A stretch of DNA of 51,534 bases from Bacteroidaceae bacterium (GCA_024401055.1 JAKSLT010000008.1:1-51534), one strand, 5' to 3'. Positions 8,918 to 18,198 are shown, counted from the first letter of the stretch. Numbers and translations: made by a program. The notes: generated by a model not told the origin, from the letters alone.

Positions 8918-9673
8918 TTATTCCACATCCTCTCTATACCCTGTCAGCACAGAAATAGTCTTGCGGATATTGTACTTCCTGCCGTCGGCACCGCGGGCCT
9001 TGACGACGAGGTAGTAGGCGCCGTCGGGGCATTTCCGGCCGTGGTCGGTGCCGTCCCAGCCGGCCTCCTTGGTCTTCCAGTCCGTCCACGAGTAAATCTT
9101 GCGGCCCGAACGCGTAAACACGGCAGCCTCGAACTCCACGATGCTCTTGCTGTTGGCAGCCTTGGCATTGAGGTAGTCGTTCGTGCCGTCGCCGTTGGGC
9201 GAGAAGGCGTTGGGAAATTCCAGGTTACTGTCGGAGATGCTCACGGAGAAGGGGTTGTCCATCAAGGGACCCATGCGCACGATATGTTCCGTGTCGGAGT
9301 CCTTGGCGTCCTCGCGGTCATAAACGATGGTGTCGCCGTTCAGCACGAAAGTGACGTAGAGGTCTATTTCCCAGGTGCCACGTTTAAGGAAGGTATATTC
9401 CAGGTCGGCATCGTTGCGCACGAGGATGGGTTCCGTCTCATTCTGCGGGCATATGCGCCATTCATAAAGCGCCGTCCAGCCCTTGGTATCGACATTCGAC
9501 TCAAAGCGCACGCTCAACGGCGCTTCGTATTCTTCACCACCCAGTTCGCCGGCATGATCCTCTGGAGCCGTAATCGTGGCGGTAGGGGTTGCCGTGGGGT
9601 AGTCGTCATCGGCCTGTGCCGGGATGAAACCCAACAGGAGGCAAGGCAATATTAATAATTTCTTCATATACAT
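8918..9673 (-). CDS. Secreted protein with C-terminal CHU_C (gliding-motility-type) domain
   Basis: A 251-residue protein with a signal peptide (MKKLLILPCLLLGFIPAQA). The middle (residues ~25-150) has a beta-rich, PKD-like look ('APLSVRFESNV..GWTALYEWRI'). The C-terminal ~95 residues start with 'FPNAFSPNGDGTNDYLN' and continue with a WDGTDHGRKCPDGAYYLVV segment, typical of the CHU_C domain that serves as a type 9 secretion signal of the second kind. The first ATG is preferred because AAGGA lies about ten bases before it; the internal Met at residue 3 is an alternative. Ligand and role are unknown. The gene starts about 16 bases from the repeat of the downstream transposase element. Confidence 0.8.
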   Translation of the reverse strand: MYMKKLLILPCLLLGFIPAQADDDYPTATPTATITAPEDHAGELGGEEYEAPLSVRFESNVDTKGWTALYEWRICPQNETEPILVRNDADLEYTFLKRGTWEIDLYVTFVLNGDTIVYDREDAKDSDTEHIVRMGPLMDNPFSVSISDSNLEFPNAFSPNGDGTNDYLNAKAANSKSIVEFEAAVFTRSGRKIYSWTDWKTKEAGWDGTDHGRKCPDGAYYLVVKARGADGRKYNIRKTISVLTGYREDVE

Positions 9674-9689
9674 TATTGTTTTATCCTTT

Positions 9690-10437
9690 GGGCTGAAAGC
9701 CCTTAATTGTATAGCCTAGGGCAAAGTGACCGAAGGGAACGACGCCCTAGGGTCGCATGATTGCCGCACTTGCGGCCGCCGCAACGCGGCATCATTGTTG
9801 CGGGGCAACGCCCCAACTCTCTAGCCTAACTTTCCGCTCTAATCACTAAGAACATACTTCTCGTCATATTCCACGCCGTAGGCTTGCAGCCATTTTAGGT
9901 ATTCTTCTCGGAAGGATATCTTCTTATGATGTTCTTCTTGATTGTCTATATAGGCTTCTGTTTCTTCCAAACGCGACTGACTAACGGAGAATGCTGCATA
10001 ACCTCTCTGCCAGGCAAAGGCGCGGTAGAAATTATCTTTTGTCTTTATCCACTTGCTGCTACTACGCTTTATCTCTTCAGCAAAATCCGACAAGGATAGT
10101 TGGCGCGGCAAGGTGCACAGCATGTGAACATGGTCTGGTTCGCCGCCAACTCTCACCACAAGACTATTCTGCGCACGCGCTATACCGGCGATGTAATGCC
10201 ACAACTCTCCGAGATGATTACGTTTTATTGTTGTTTCCTTGACGTGGAAAATGAAATGGATATATATTTGGGAAAGGGATTGAGCCATATTTTTTAATAG
10301 TTTTTCCAGTGAGTTGCCGCGTTGCGGCGATTGTATTATGCGGCGTTGCCGCGTACTTGCTTGTCTCACATACGACCTAGGGCGGCGTTCCCTTCGGTCA
10401 CTCTGCCCTAGGCTATACAATTACGGGCTTTCAGCCC
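9690..10437. mobile_element. RAYT-type element with ~66-bp inverted terminal repeats
   Basis: The left end (9690-9755) and right end (10373-10437) are inverted copies with only a handful of mismatches. Each end can fold by itself: GGGCTgaaAGCCC, then GCCTAGGGC pairing with GCCCTAGG. Further REP-like palindromes (gccgcaacgcggc on the left, gccgcgttgcggcg on the right) lie just inside. The only gene between them is a Y1 transposase. The structure is that of a REP-associated tyrosine transposase locus. Confidence 0.82.
9839..10288 (-). CDS. REP-associated / IS200-like tyrosine (Y1) transposase
   Basis: The start is placed at the Met beginning MAQSLSQIYIHFIFH, giving 149 residues; an upstream reading frame extension runs into the repeat and is unlikely to be translated. 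The HUH metal-binding motif is seen as PDHVHML, and the likely catalytic tyrosine lies in 'EAYIDNQEEHH', the usual Y1_Tnp context. It would nick and join single-stranded DNA at hairpin-marked ends. It appears intact. The flanking inverted repeats are its probable substrates. Confidence 0.9.
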   Translation of the reverse strand: MAQSLSQIYIHFIFHVKETTIKRNHLGELWHYIAGIARAQNSLVVRVGGEPDHVHMLCTLPRQLSLSDFAEEIKRSSSKWIKTKDNFYRAFAWQRGYAAFSVSQSRLEETEAYIDNQEEHHKKISFREEYLKWLQAYGVEYDEKYVLSD

Positions 10438-10553
10438 TTTGCCTAGAGTGGCAGCATCGCACTTATCGTTCCCCGTTTCCCAATTTGAGGGCTTTCGCAT
10501 CCGATGTGGCTTTGGACAAACGCATTTGGTCTTTCTTCCCGTCCGATACACGC

Positions 10554-13466
10554 CTATTTCTTCAGCACCTTCTTGCCGCCTTGCAGGTAGAGACCGGCGG
10601 CACTGGGGGCAGCGAGTTTCACGGGGCGGCCCTGAAGGTCATAGACCGCCGGCTGTTGTCCGTTGTCCGTTGTCTGTACGGCAGAAATTCCCGTGGGGTC
10701 TATGTATAGGTCGGACTTGATTCGCGTGATGTTCCACACGGAGGCACCCCAGTCCCTGGGCTGCAGCACGAGGCTGGAGGCGCTGTTGGGATTAGTGTAC
10801 CACGAGTACTTGCCCGTCTTGTCAAGGATGGCAATGGCGGTGTTGCCCTGGTCGGTGGTGACTTCCTGCAGCGTCCAGCCGTACTTGCCGTTGGCCGTGT
10901 TGAAGAGCGTGGTGTTCTTCAGGGCTGTACCGCCGGCACTCGCCGTCACATACACGCTGCGTTCCTTCTCCTTGTTGCGGATATACATCGTGCCGTCGGC
11001 CTGTTTGATGAAGTGCCAGCGGGCGGCATCGCTGGCGTAGGAGGAGGCCACGGTCATGTTATTGCCGCTGACGGCGGCGTAGTTTCCATTGAAGTAGCCG
11101 TTCTCAATGTAGTAGTAATGGTCCTCGTCAATGCTTTCCAGCAAGCCGATGCGGGGATATTCCATATATTTCTCCAGCATGTCGGCATACTTCCGGTATT
11201 CTCCCTCGCTTACCACGCCGCCTTGTTCCACGCGCTCTTCCACGGCGCTGATTACCTCGTCGAGACAGGCGATGCCGTCGGCCGTGGCGTAGCCGTAGGT
11301 ATCTTCCTGCCAGTTGGCGCGCTCCTGACGGGCCATGCGCAGCAGGCCTTGCAATTGCACGGTGAAGTCAGTCACCTCCGTCAGGCGCCAGGTGCCGGGG
11401 TACATCAGGCGGACGTCGGTGTCGTCCTCGGCGCGGCCCGTACTCTTGGCGTAGAGCACCTTGCCGCCGCCCTCGATGAGCAATGCGCCGGGTATGTAGT
11501 CGTATTTCGTAGCCTCCGTGCTGCGGCGTAGCGTCAGTGTCTCACTGCCGCCCACCACGAGGGGCTTGCCGTCCAGCAGACTGACGAAGCGGTAGCCACC
11601 GTCCGCGCCCTTCTCGCAGCGCCACAGTTCGCGCGGTTCCTGCTGCGGGGTGTAGTGGAAGCAGAGGTGGTCAATGTCGCGATAGAGGGTGCTGCCCTCG
11701 TAGCGCGCTTTATAATAAGTGGAGGCGCTCTTTATCTGATAGGTCTTGCCCTCCTGCGGCATCACGAGGGCTTCGGCCTTAAACTGCACCACGGCAGCCT
11801 TCAATGCCTCGGCATCTTCTGCCGTCCCTACGGCATCCAGGGCTCCCTGCAGGGCGGCATAGGCCTCCTTACTGGCATAGCCCACGCGCCCGGCCTCGCC
11901 TTGGCTTTCCAGCAGGCGACGGGCCTCGGTCTGCTGCTGTTCGAGCGGACTGAGTGCGGGCTGGTCGATATAGTGCTTGCCATAGGCCACACCGAACTCA
12001 TCGAGTATCGCGGCGTGGCTCTGCAGCCTCTTGCGGAAGTCCTCCCAGTGGCGGCGGTCATACTCCATCCACCCCACCTCGGCCAAGGCCAGCATACGCG
12101 GGAAGTACTGGTACTGCATCTGTTCGTCGCTCCCCAGGCTCTCGGCCCAGAGGTTGGCCTGCGGACCCCAGCACATTTCTTCCTTGCCTTGCAAGGTGGC
12201 CACGGGATTGACGGCATACACCTTGTCGATGCTGTTCACCTCCTTGTCGCCGTAGCCGCCCTGGTACACTTCGTCCACCTCGGCCTGCTCCACGGTGCAC
12301 TGCATCAGGTCGAAGTAGCACGGCCGGCTCGGCACATAGATACATTTCAAACCCTTCGCAGCAGCGTTGGCGGCATACTGCGTGCCGCGCCACACCATCA
12401 TGATGGGCTTCACCGTATATTCCGGTTTCCAGCGGTCTATGAGTTCGTCCCACGCGATGACTTCCTTGCCGTAATTGTCCCGCAGCCACGAGCCGAGGGT
12501 TTCCAGGAGCCACGGCTGCAGGTCATTCACGTCCTTCAGCCCTTTCTCCTTTATGCGGCGCTGACAGTCGGCGTTGTTCACCCACGCGGTCGTGGGGCAC
12601 TCGTCGCCGCCCAGATGCATATACTTCGACGGGAACGTCTCGGCCAGATGGCCCAGCACGCATTTCAGAAAGTCGATGACCTTGTCGCTGCCCACGTTGA
12701 GCACGTCGGAACTTATGCCTTCCATGATGCGCACCTCGTAGGTGCGGGTCGTATCGCAACTCAACTCGGGATAGGCGGCGATGGCGGCCACGTTATGTCC
12801 GGGCAGGTCATACTCGGGTATTACCTCTATCTGCCGCTCGGCGGCGTAGTCCACCACCTCCTTCAGTTCGGCCAGCGTGTAGTAGCAGCCGCGACCGTAC
12901 TCCGTGTCGTCATAGAAGTAGGTGGCACCACCCTTGTTGGTGAGCGAGCCCTTGCGGATGCTGCCCACTTCCGTCAGGCGGGGATATTCGGGAATCTCCA
13001 CGCGCCAGCCCTGGTCGTCGCACAGATGCCAGTGGAACTTGTTTATCTTGTAGAACGCCATCACGTCGAGCACCTTCTTGATGGCCTCCTTCGTGAAGAA
13101 GTGGCGCGAGATGTCCAGATGGAATCCGCGGTACTTAAACGTCGGCTCATCCTCTATCTCCACGCAGGGCAGTTCCCCTCCGGGGTTGAGCATCTGCAGT
13201 TGCAGGAGGGTCTGCTCGCCATAGTAGCGACCGGTGTCGGCACTGCTCGTCAGCACCACGCCGTCGGCACTGATCTTCAAGCGGTAGGCTTCGGGCGCCA
13301 GTTTAGCATCCGTCTGGTAGGTGGGCGTCACGGCGCCCTCTACCTTAAACGTCCCGCCCTTCTTCGTGAGGAACTGCGGATACGGTATGAGGTCGTAGTT
13401 TTGAGCCACTACGCCCAACACGCTGACCGTGGCCAGCGTAAGAACCAAGAGTGCTTTTTTCATCAT
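10554..13466 (-). CDS. Secreted GH20 beta-N-acetylhexosaminidase
   Basis: A 970-residue protein with a signal peptide (~1-21). Residues ~22-110 resemble the GH20b N-terminal domain, followed by the GH20 catalytic barrel starting near 'YRGFHLDISRHFF'. The catalytic Asp-Glu pair is in HLGGDECP (Asp288-Glu289), and 'HWHLCDDQGWRVEI' is also typical. The enzyme removes terminal GlcNAc or GalNAc from glycans. The C-terminal third has helical segments and beta-trefoil-like stretches of unknown ligand, then the sorting tail 'YDLQGRPV..GLYLQGGKKVLKK'. Residues before that tail (QTTDNGQQP) derive from the heptamer repeat. A good promoter lies 65-96 bases upstream. It would act at the cell surface on mucin or N-glycans (inference). 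Confidence 0.93.
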   Translation of the reverse strand: MMKKALLVLTLATVSVLGVVAQNYDLIPYPQFLTKKGGTFKVEGAVTPTYQTDAKLAPEAYRLKISADGVVLTSSADTGRYYGEQTLLQLQMLNPGGELPCVEIEDEPTFKYRGFHLDISRHFFTKEAIKKVLDVMAFYKINKFHWHLCDDQGWRVEIPEYPRLTEVGSIRKGSLTNKGGATYFYDDTEYGRGCYYTLAELKEVVDYAAERQIEVIPEYDLPGHNVAAIAAYPELSCDTTRTYEVRIMEGISSDVLNVGSDKVIDFLKCVLGHLAETFPSKYMHLGGDECPTTAWVNNADCQRRIKEKGLKDVNDLQPWLLETLGSWLRDNYGKEVIAWDELIDRWKPEYTVKPIMMVWRGTQYAANAAAKGLKCIYVPSRPCYFDLMQCTVEQAEVDEVYQGGYGDKEVNSIDKVYAVNPVATLQGKEEMCWGPQANLWAESLGSDEQMQYQYFPRMLALAEVGWMEYDRRHWEDFRKRLQSHAAILDEFGVAYGKHYIDQPALSPLEQQQTEARRLLESQGEAGRVGYASKEAYAALQGALDAVGTAEDAEALKAAVVQFKAEALVMPQEGKTYQIKSASTYYKARYEGSTLYRDIDHLCFHYTPQQEPRELWRCEKGADGGYRFVSLLDGKPLVVGGSETLTLRRSTEATKYDYIPGALLIEGGGKVLYAKSTGRAEDDTDVRLMYPGTWRLTEVTDFTVQLQGLLRMARQERANWQEDTYGYATADGIACLDEVISAVEERVEQGGVVSEGEYRKYADMLEKYMEYPRIGLLESIDEDHYYYIENGYFNGNYAAVSGNNMTVASSYASDAARWHFIKQADGTMYIRNKEKERSVYVTASAGGTALKNTTLFNTANGKYGWTLQEVTTDQGNTAIAILDKTGKYSWYTNPNSASSLVLQPRDWGASVWNITRIKSDLYIDPTGISAVQTTDNGQQPAVYDLQGRPVKLAAPSAAGLYLQGGKKVLKK
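10652..10677 (-). repeat. In-frame (GACAACG)n heptamer repeat in the GH20 gene
   Basis: Sense-strand units GACAACG, GACAACG, GACAACA encode QTTDNGQQ just before the C-terminal sorting tail, the same position as in the LRR gene. Confidence 0.8.
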
Positions 13467-13530
13467 ACTCCTTATTTATAATAAACGCCCGCGCACGCAC
13501 GCCTGCGCATGCACGCCCACTTTTCGCGTA

Positions 13531-13562
13531 CAAAGTTACGAATAAGCGAGAGAAATACCAAA
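13531..13562 (-). promoter_or_regulatory. Bacteroidota-type promoter for the GH20 gene
   Basis: On the minus strand TTTG (13559-13562), 20 bases, then TAACTTTG (13531-13538), matching the TTTG/TAnnTTTG consensus. It is about 65 bases before the start codon. Confidence 0.75.
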
Positions 13563-13742
13563 TAAGCGCAGCGAAATTTGAGTATTTCCGAGCGAAAGTA
13601 ACTTAAAACGAAGTTTAAAGTACGAATAAGCGAGAGAAAAACAAAGGAAAGCCACGCTTTTCTTTGGTTTTCCGAGCGAAAATAACTAAAAACGGAGTTC
13701 AAAGTACGAACAAGCGGGCGAAAGACGAAGGAAAGCAAAGCC
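13531..13742. repeat. Three ~85-bp direct repeats, the first containing the GH20 promoter
   Basis: Copies begin at about 13531, 13616 and 13700 (spacing 85 and 84), each starting aaagt(t)acgaayaagcg. The first two also share tttccgagcgaaa and a following aacta/aactt-aaacg segment. The first copy contains the full -7 element TAACTTTG; the other two read TACTTTA and TACTTTG and have lost one base. Confidence 0.75.
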
Positions 13743-13751
13743 TTGCACAAA

Positions 13752-13789
13752 ATCATAAAAATCATAATTCATCATACATATCATCATAG
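13752..13789. repeat. Degenerate period-9 'atcataa' repeat
   Basis: Units at 13752, 13761, 13770 and 13779 (atcataaaa, atcataatt, catcataca, tatcatcat). A close relative lies at 37553-37588. The remaining sequence to 14003 shows no gene. Confidence 0.55.
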
Positions 13790-14003
13790 CCGCGCAGCGA
13801 CCTAAGCCTGCGACGCGATAAAGATTTATATGACCAATTATGATTATTATGATTTTTTCAATCGGCTAAAAAGGATTTATTATTGCCCGACAATGTCAAA
13901 TACCGGCAACGCCCCACTCCCCCCGCCCCCTCCTATTCCCTTTTCCCACATTCTGCATTCCGCCAAATACCCAACCGTTTTTTCTAAACCCAGTCCTAAT
14001 TTC

Positions 14004-14089
14004 ATTTCAACAGTTGTTAAAACGCATTTCAACAGCTGTTAAAATATATTTCAACAGCTGTTAAAAACAATTTCAACAGCTGTTAAAAA
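14004..14089. repeat. Four 22-bp repeats with a CAGCTG palindrome
   Basis: Copies start at 14004, 14026, 14048 and 14070, exactly 22 bases apart, each ATTTCAACAGCTGTTAAAA (the first has CAGTTG). The centre AACAGCTGTT is a perfect 10-bp palindrome. The array lies between the terminator of the 1215-residue protein gene and the GH20 promoter. A 23-bp-period array with the same core is at 37655-37742. Confidence 0.9.
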
Positions 14090-14147
14090 CACACGGTGTC
14101 GGCTTTCCTTGTAAACACAGGGGGATGCGGCAGGCTGCAGCCGACCA

Positions 14148-14184
14148 TAAAAAAGAGCCGCACCCACGCGGGATGCGGCTCTTT
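14148..14184 (-). terminator. Intrinsic terminator of the first giant paralogue
   Basis: On the minus strand AGAGCCGCATCCCGCG then TGGGTGCGGCTCT and a T-run. It is about 60 bases past the stop codon and is identical to the terminator at 18199-18234. Confidence 0.88.
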
Positions 14185-14336
14185 GGTTATGTGTCGGGAG
14201 CAAGGCCTTTGAGGTCTTGCGCCGTAGTGTCGGAAGTATGCTTACTTCACAACAACCTTCTGGCCATTGATGATATACAGACCCTTCTCGGTGTTCTGTA
14301 CGCGACGGCCCTGGAGGTCGAAGCTGGCCTTGCCGG
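14150..14336. repeat. 187-bp block identical to 18200-18386
   Basis: The block covers the terminator, the 3' untranslated region, the stop codon and the last ~31 codons of copy A1. It matches the same part of copy A2 without a difference up to 14337 (c) versus 18387 (t). Confidence 0.85.
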
Positions 14337-17300
14337 CGCTGCGGATGATAATGCTCTCGATGCCGGTGATGAAGGCTGCGGGTACACCGTCGGGGCAAGC
14401 TATGGTGAGGTCGCCCGTCTCGGTGGTGCTCTTCATGTCCTTAGTGAAGAAGCCACGGCCGGCGGCAACGCGCTGACCTTTGTCGGCGAGCACGGCGTTT
14501 TCACCGCTCAGCACGAGGAAGCCATCCTGGTTGAGCTCGGTGCTCACGAGGACGCCCTGCAGGCCGTTGGCATTTTGGCTTTCGGCTACGGCACCGAACT
14601 GCACGCCTTCGAAGGCAGCTTCTGCGAAGCCGTCGGGATCGAAGATGAAGGGCTTGCCGGCTGCAACGGCGCCGGTGAGTTTCTTCAACTCGATGGTGTA
14701 GGTCTCACCGGCCTGCTTCAGACCGAGAACCTCATAGGCTACGGTGCCCTTGGCGGGGATGGTGACGGCAACGGGGAGCGTCATGACGCGCAGGCCGTGG
14801 TCGGAGTCAAGGTCAATGATATAGTCTCCGCCTGCGGTGATGGCTTCAGCCTCCTCGAAGGAGAGGGCGCTGTTGTCGAGTTCGCTGGCGCTGTTCCACG
14901 TTACTACGTTGTTGGTGCCGGGCTGGGCGTTGAGGTAGATGCCTTCGGCGAACACGATGTTCACGACGCCGGCAACCTTGGCGCTCTGATAGGTGAACTT
15001 ACCCTTCTGGTCAGCGGGAACGAGCTGAACGTCTTCGTTGTTCTCCTCGTAGCCACCCATGTAGTAGCCGGTGAGGACGTGCTTCAGGCTGAAGGTGCCG
15101 TCGGCGTTGGTCTCGCTCTGCCATACATAGCCGAGGTAATCCTCGATGTCGTCGGCGAGGGCTTCAGCACCCCAAGCCACGTTGAAGGGGTTACCGGCGC
15201 GTGTACCGATGAAGTCGTTGTCAGCATAGTAGGCGACCTTGTTGTTCTCGTTCTCCTCGGTCTGGTTTTCTTCGGCAAGGCCGTTGAACCACTTCTCGCC
15301 AGCGCTGGTAGCGCTCTTTACATAGTAGTACTTACCGTTGACGGGCTTGTTGAGCTTGGCGTTGAAGGCGGCGATGGCAGCCTTAATCTTATCCATGGCG
15401 GCGTTGCACTCCTCAATGGAGCTGCTGCCGTTCACGTTGATGCTGTTAGCTACAGCCAGAAGTTCAGCACCTGCGCCTACTGCGAAGTAACCTACGCCGT
15501 CGCCTTCTTCAGCGGCATTGGCCTGAGCCTTAGCCTCGTTGACGAGAGCCTGAACAGCCTCGGCGTCGGGACGCTGAGCCTTGTAGGCCTCGAAGGCAGC
15601 CTTGAGGGCATCGATGGTTTCCTGAGTAGCGAGTTCGTCTTCAAGTTCAGTCTTGGCGACTTCGATGAGGTCGTTGATCTGCTTGCGTACTTCTTCGCTG
15701 ACAGCATAGTACTTGGAGTTCTCCTTGTTCTCGGCGATTTCGTACTTGAGGTCGCCGTCGTAAACGCGGATTTCGGAGAGGTTGAAGTAGGGAGTCTCGG
15801 TATTGTTAACCTGGTCGTAGTAGTCACCGGTAACCTGGTTGTTGTTACTACCGGAGTGGATAACGTCGAAGCGGAGGTGACTGTAGCCGAGAGGCGTGGT
15901 GAAGAAGCCCACGCGGGTGTTGTGTTCAACGCCTTCAAGGTCGGTGCCGCGGTTGCTGCCGTCCCACTGAACGGTGATGCCGCCCTTCTCTTCCATGATA
16001 GGTTCGCCGCTTTCTTCGTCATATTCGCCGGTCTCGACTTCCTCAACCACGTTGATGGGAGTCCACTCCTCACCGTCGTTGGAGCCGTAGATGCTCAGTA
16101 CGCGGGGAGCGCCAGCAGTGTTGAAGCCACCGCCGTTCACGCGGGTGCTCATCTTCACGGTAACGGCCTCGCATACCTTGCCGAGGTCGATTTCAAGGTC
16201 GTGGCGGATGGCTACGCCTTCATCGTCGCGTACGACGTCGGCAGCGTGCCAGTTGGAGTGCCAGAAGGTGTCGTAGTCGCTGTCGAGGAGGCTGCCGAGC
16301 ATTTCAATGGTGCCTTCTGCTGCGTCGGGAGTAGCGGAGTTCAGCTGGCTGGGATCAGTCAGGATGCCGTCAACCTTAGCCACCTGATAGATAGCGGGGT
16401 CAAATACGCCGTTGGCAGCGATAGCGTGGTTGATATCGCTGGCGATAGCGTTCTCCACTTCGTCCACGAGTTTCTTCAGCGTCTGGTTGAGCAGGGGCTG
16501 CTTCTCAAGTTCGGTGATGCGTGCGAGTTCTTCCTCGGTCACGGTGCGGATGGACCAGCAGGAACCTTCGGTGCTCTTGGGCCATGCCACTGTGTTGGCA
16601 TAGTCGCCGGAAGCGTGGATACCGCTGACTTCATTGTTCTTCACCCAGTTGTTATCGTTGAAGAAGCACCAAAGTCCGGGATATGCAGGGTTGGGCTCCA
16701 TGGTGTAGAGGTCAATCTGGGTGGGTTCCTTCACTACGGGCACCTGTTTGTTGTTGGTGTCAATCACGTGGATGTAGTTACCCGTGCGCCAGTTGCGGAA
16801 GTAGTAGCGGTTCTTGGTGGGAGTGTCGATAACCTGCCAAACCATATAGGCAAGACCAACCTGGCTGCACCATTCGTCGCCTTCCAGTTCACCGTTGTAG
16901 ATGAAGGTGTGGTTGGCGTTGTCGCCAGGATGGCTGGAGGAGTAGCACCACTTCAGACCGTTGACGGTACGGCCGGCGTAAGAGCTGTCGGTGTCGCCGT
17001 CGATGTTGTCAGTGTTGTCATAGAGAGCACCGCCGATGACGTCACGGGCGGAGGTGAATACATAGTAACCGGCCTGGAAGGGCACGAAGCTGTCCTGCAG
17101 AGCCTTGAGGGCCTTGATGAGGTCTTCGGCCAGCTGGATGCACTCAGCGTCGTCGCCGCTGCCGGCGTTGGCATTCTCATAAGCCTCAACGAGGGTGTTG
17201 AGGGCGTCTTCGCTGTAGTCACCGGGGTTGATGCCTACGCTGTAGCCGTCGGGATCGAAGCCGTCGGGGAAGAGTTCGTTGATGACGGCATCAAGATAGT

Positions 17301-17889
17301 TGGTGCCGGGCATCTCCTGGGCGGGAATCAGGCGCCAGGTGTTGGCATTGTTGGGACCGCCGTTGTAACCGCAGGTCGTGCCGTTGCTGGCGAGGTAGGA
17401 AGTGCCGTTGGCATCAACGATCAGCACCTGCGTGCCGTCGAGGTTTTCGAGAGAGGTCCAGTAGGTAAGTTCCATCTCCTCTGCCTCTTCAGCATTGGCA
17501 GCATAGGAAGCCTCTACGATGGTGAACTCGTTGATACGGCTGGGAACGGTGGTGGTGAAGCCCTGATTGTCATTAAAGCTGGAAGCCTTGGACAGATAGG
17601 TTTTCACGCCGTTCTCCATGTGATAGATCTTCCACTTACCATCTGTGGCAGCTTCAAAATACCACACGTCCTTGTCGCCGCTGGCGTTAGTTTTCGTCAC
17701 GCCAGCCTCGCTGTTGAGGTAGTTGGCGGCATACATGTCAGAAGCAGAGCCGACACCGAGGAAATAGGCTACGCCTTCCTGCGGTTCGAGCACGGGGTCG
17801 TCACCGGTCTGCTCCCAATAGATTGCCTGAGCACTGCCTGCGATGGTGAAAAGCATCACCAGCGCCAAAAGATTGTAAATCTTTCTCAT
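14242..17889 (-). CDS. Giant secreted multidomain surface protein, family copy A1
   Basis: A 1215-residue protein with a signal peptide (~1-22). The order seen is: a beta-rich N-terminal part (~23-180); a conserved block 'FDPDGYSVGINPGDYSEDAL' with following helices (~220-270); beta-trefoil-like segments (e.g. 'YYFRNWRTGNYIHV'); an F5/8 type C-like domain (~520-690, 'LLDSDYDTFWHSNWH'); helical FIVAR-like repeats (~700-830, 'VQALVNEAKAQANAAEEG'); a beta-rich C-terminal part; and the tail 'FDLQGRRVQNTEKGLYIINGQKVVVK'. It probably sits on the cell surface and binds glycans or matrix; no catalytic motif is recognised. The neighbour 18292-21918 is a paralogue with nearly identical ends and a diverged middle; 29877-33416 and 33903-37424 are more distant members. 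Confidence 0.85.
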   Translation of the reverse strand: MRKIYNLLALVMLFTIAGSAQAIYWEQTGDDPVLEPQEGVAYFLGVGSASDMYAANYLNSEAGVTKTNASGDKDVWYFEAATDGKWKIYHMENGVKTYLSKASSFNDNQGFTTTVPSRINEFTIVEASYAANAEEAEEMELTYWTSLENLDGTQVLIVDANGTSYLASNGTTCGYNGGPNNANTWRLIPAQEMPGTNYLDAVINELFPDGFDPDGYSVGINPGDYSEDALNTLVEAYENANAGSGDDAECIQLAEDLIKALKALQDSFVPFQAGYYVFTSARDVIGGALYDNTDNIDGDTDSSYAGRTVNGLKWCYSSSHPGDNANHTFIYNGELEGDEWCSQVGLAYMVWQVIDTPTKNRYYFRNWRTGNYIHVIDTNNKQVPVVKEPTQIDLYTMEPNPAYPGLWCFFNDNNWVKNNEVSGIHASGDYANTVAWPKSTEGSCWSIRTVTEEELARITELEKQPLLNQTLKKLVDEVENAIASDINHAIAANGVFDPAIYQVAKVDGILTDPSQLNSATPDAAEGTIEMLGSLLDSDYDTFWHSNWHAADVVRDDEGVAIRHDLEIDLGKVCEAVTVKMSTRVNGGGFNTAGAPRVLSIYGSNDGEEWTPINVVEEVETGEYDEESGEPIMEEKGGITVQWDGSNRGTDLEGVEHNTRVGFFTTPLGYSHLRFDVIHSGSNNNQVTGDYYDQVNNTETPYFNLSEIRVYDGDLKYEIAENKENSKYYAVSEEVRKQINDLIEVAKTELEDELATQETIDALKAAFEAYKAQRPDAEAVQALVNEAKAQANAAEEGDGVGYFAVGAGAELLAVANSINVNGSSSIEECNAAMDKIKAAIAAFNAKLNKPVNGKYYYVKSATSAGEKWFNGLAEENQTEENENNKVAYYADNDFIGTRAGNPFNVAWGAEALADDIEDYLGYVWQSETNADGTFSLKHVLTGYYMGGYEENNEDVQLVPADQKGKFTYQSAKVAGVVNIVFAEGIYLNAQPGTNNVVTWNSASELDNSALSFEEAEAITAGGDYIIDLDSDHGLRVMTLPVAVTIPAKGTVAYEVLGLKQAGETYTIELKKLTGAVAAGKPFIFDPDGFAEAAFEGVQFGAVAESQNANGLQGVLVSTELNQDGFLVLSGENAVLADKGQRVAAGRGFFTKDMKSTTETGDLTIACPDGVPAAFITGIESIIIRSAGKASFDLQGRRVQNTEKGLYIINGQKVVVK

Positions 17890-18197
17890 TGTGTTTGGGA
17901 TTAATAGTAAAACAAGTTAATTAGAAATTAAACGAATTATTTGAAAAGTTAATTGAATAACTCGGTGGAAATATCGCAGTCGGTTTTGTGTTTGGTTGAG
18001 TCCTTTGCAAAATAAATGCTTACAAATTGCGTGACAAAATTAAATCTTTTTATTCACAATAGAAGCCTTTGCGGCATTATTTTCGTTTTTTCTCATTTAC
18101 CCCCCCCCGAAAATTGCTCACTCCATCTTACAATTCGCATATCTCAAGCAACAATAGACTCGGACGCATGAGCAAGTGCAGGAGGTGCCCAGTAATC
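17890..18197. other. Upstream region of copy A1 with weak promoter and a poly-C tract
   Basis: A -7 like element TAATTTTG is on the minus strand at 18035-18042, about 145 bases before the start codon; no good TTTG is found at the expected distance. A run of nine C lies at 18100-18108, some 60 bases further upstream. No gene is seen in this stretch. Confidence 0.45.
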
Positions 18198-18198
18198 A

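Noticed and set aside
10289-10420. N-terminal extension of the transposase frame
   Set aside because: These codons run through the inverted repeat; the Y1 family start matches MAQSLSQIYIH.
13484-13765. Small ORFs in the repeats upstream of GH20
   Set aside because: They are translations of the ~85-bp repeats with no independent support.
14125-17904. A 1259-codon open frame on the plus strand opposite paralogue A1 (and similar ones opposite A2, B2, uvrA and the M60 gene)
   Set aside because: The minus-strand proteins have signal peptides, domains and sorting tails. The antisense frames have no recognisable features and follow from the GC-rich third positions of the real genes.
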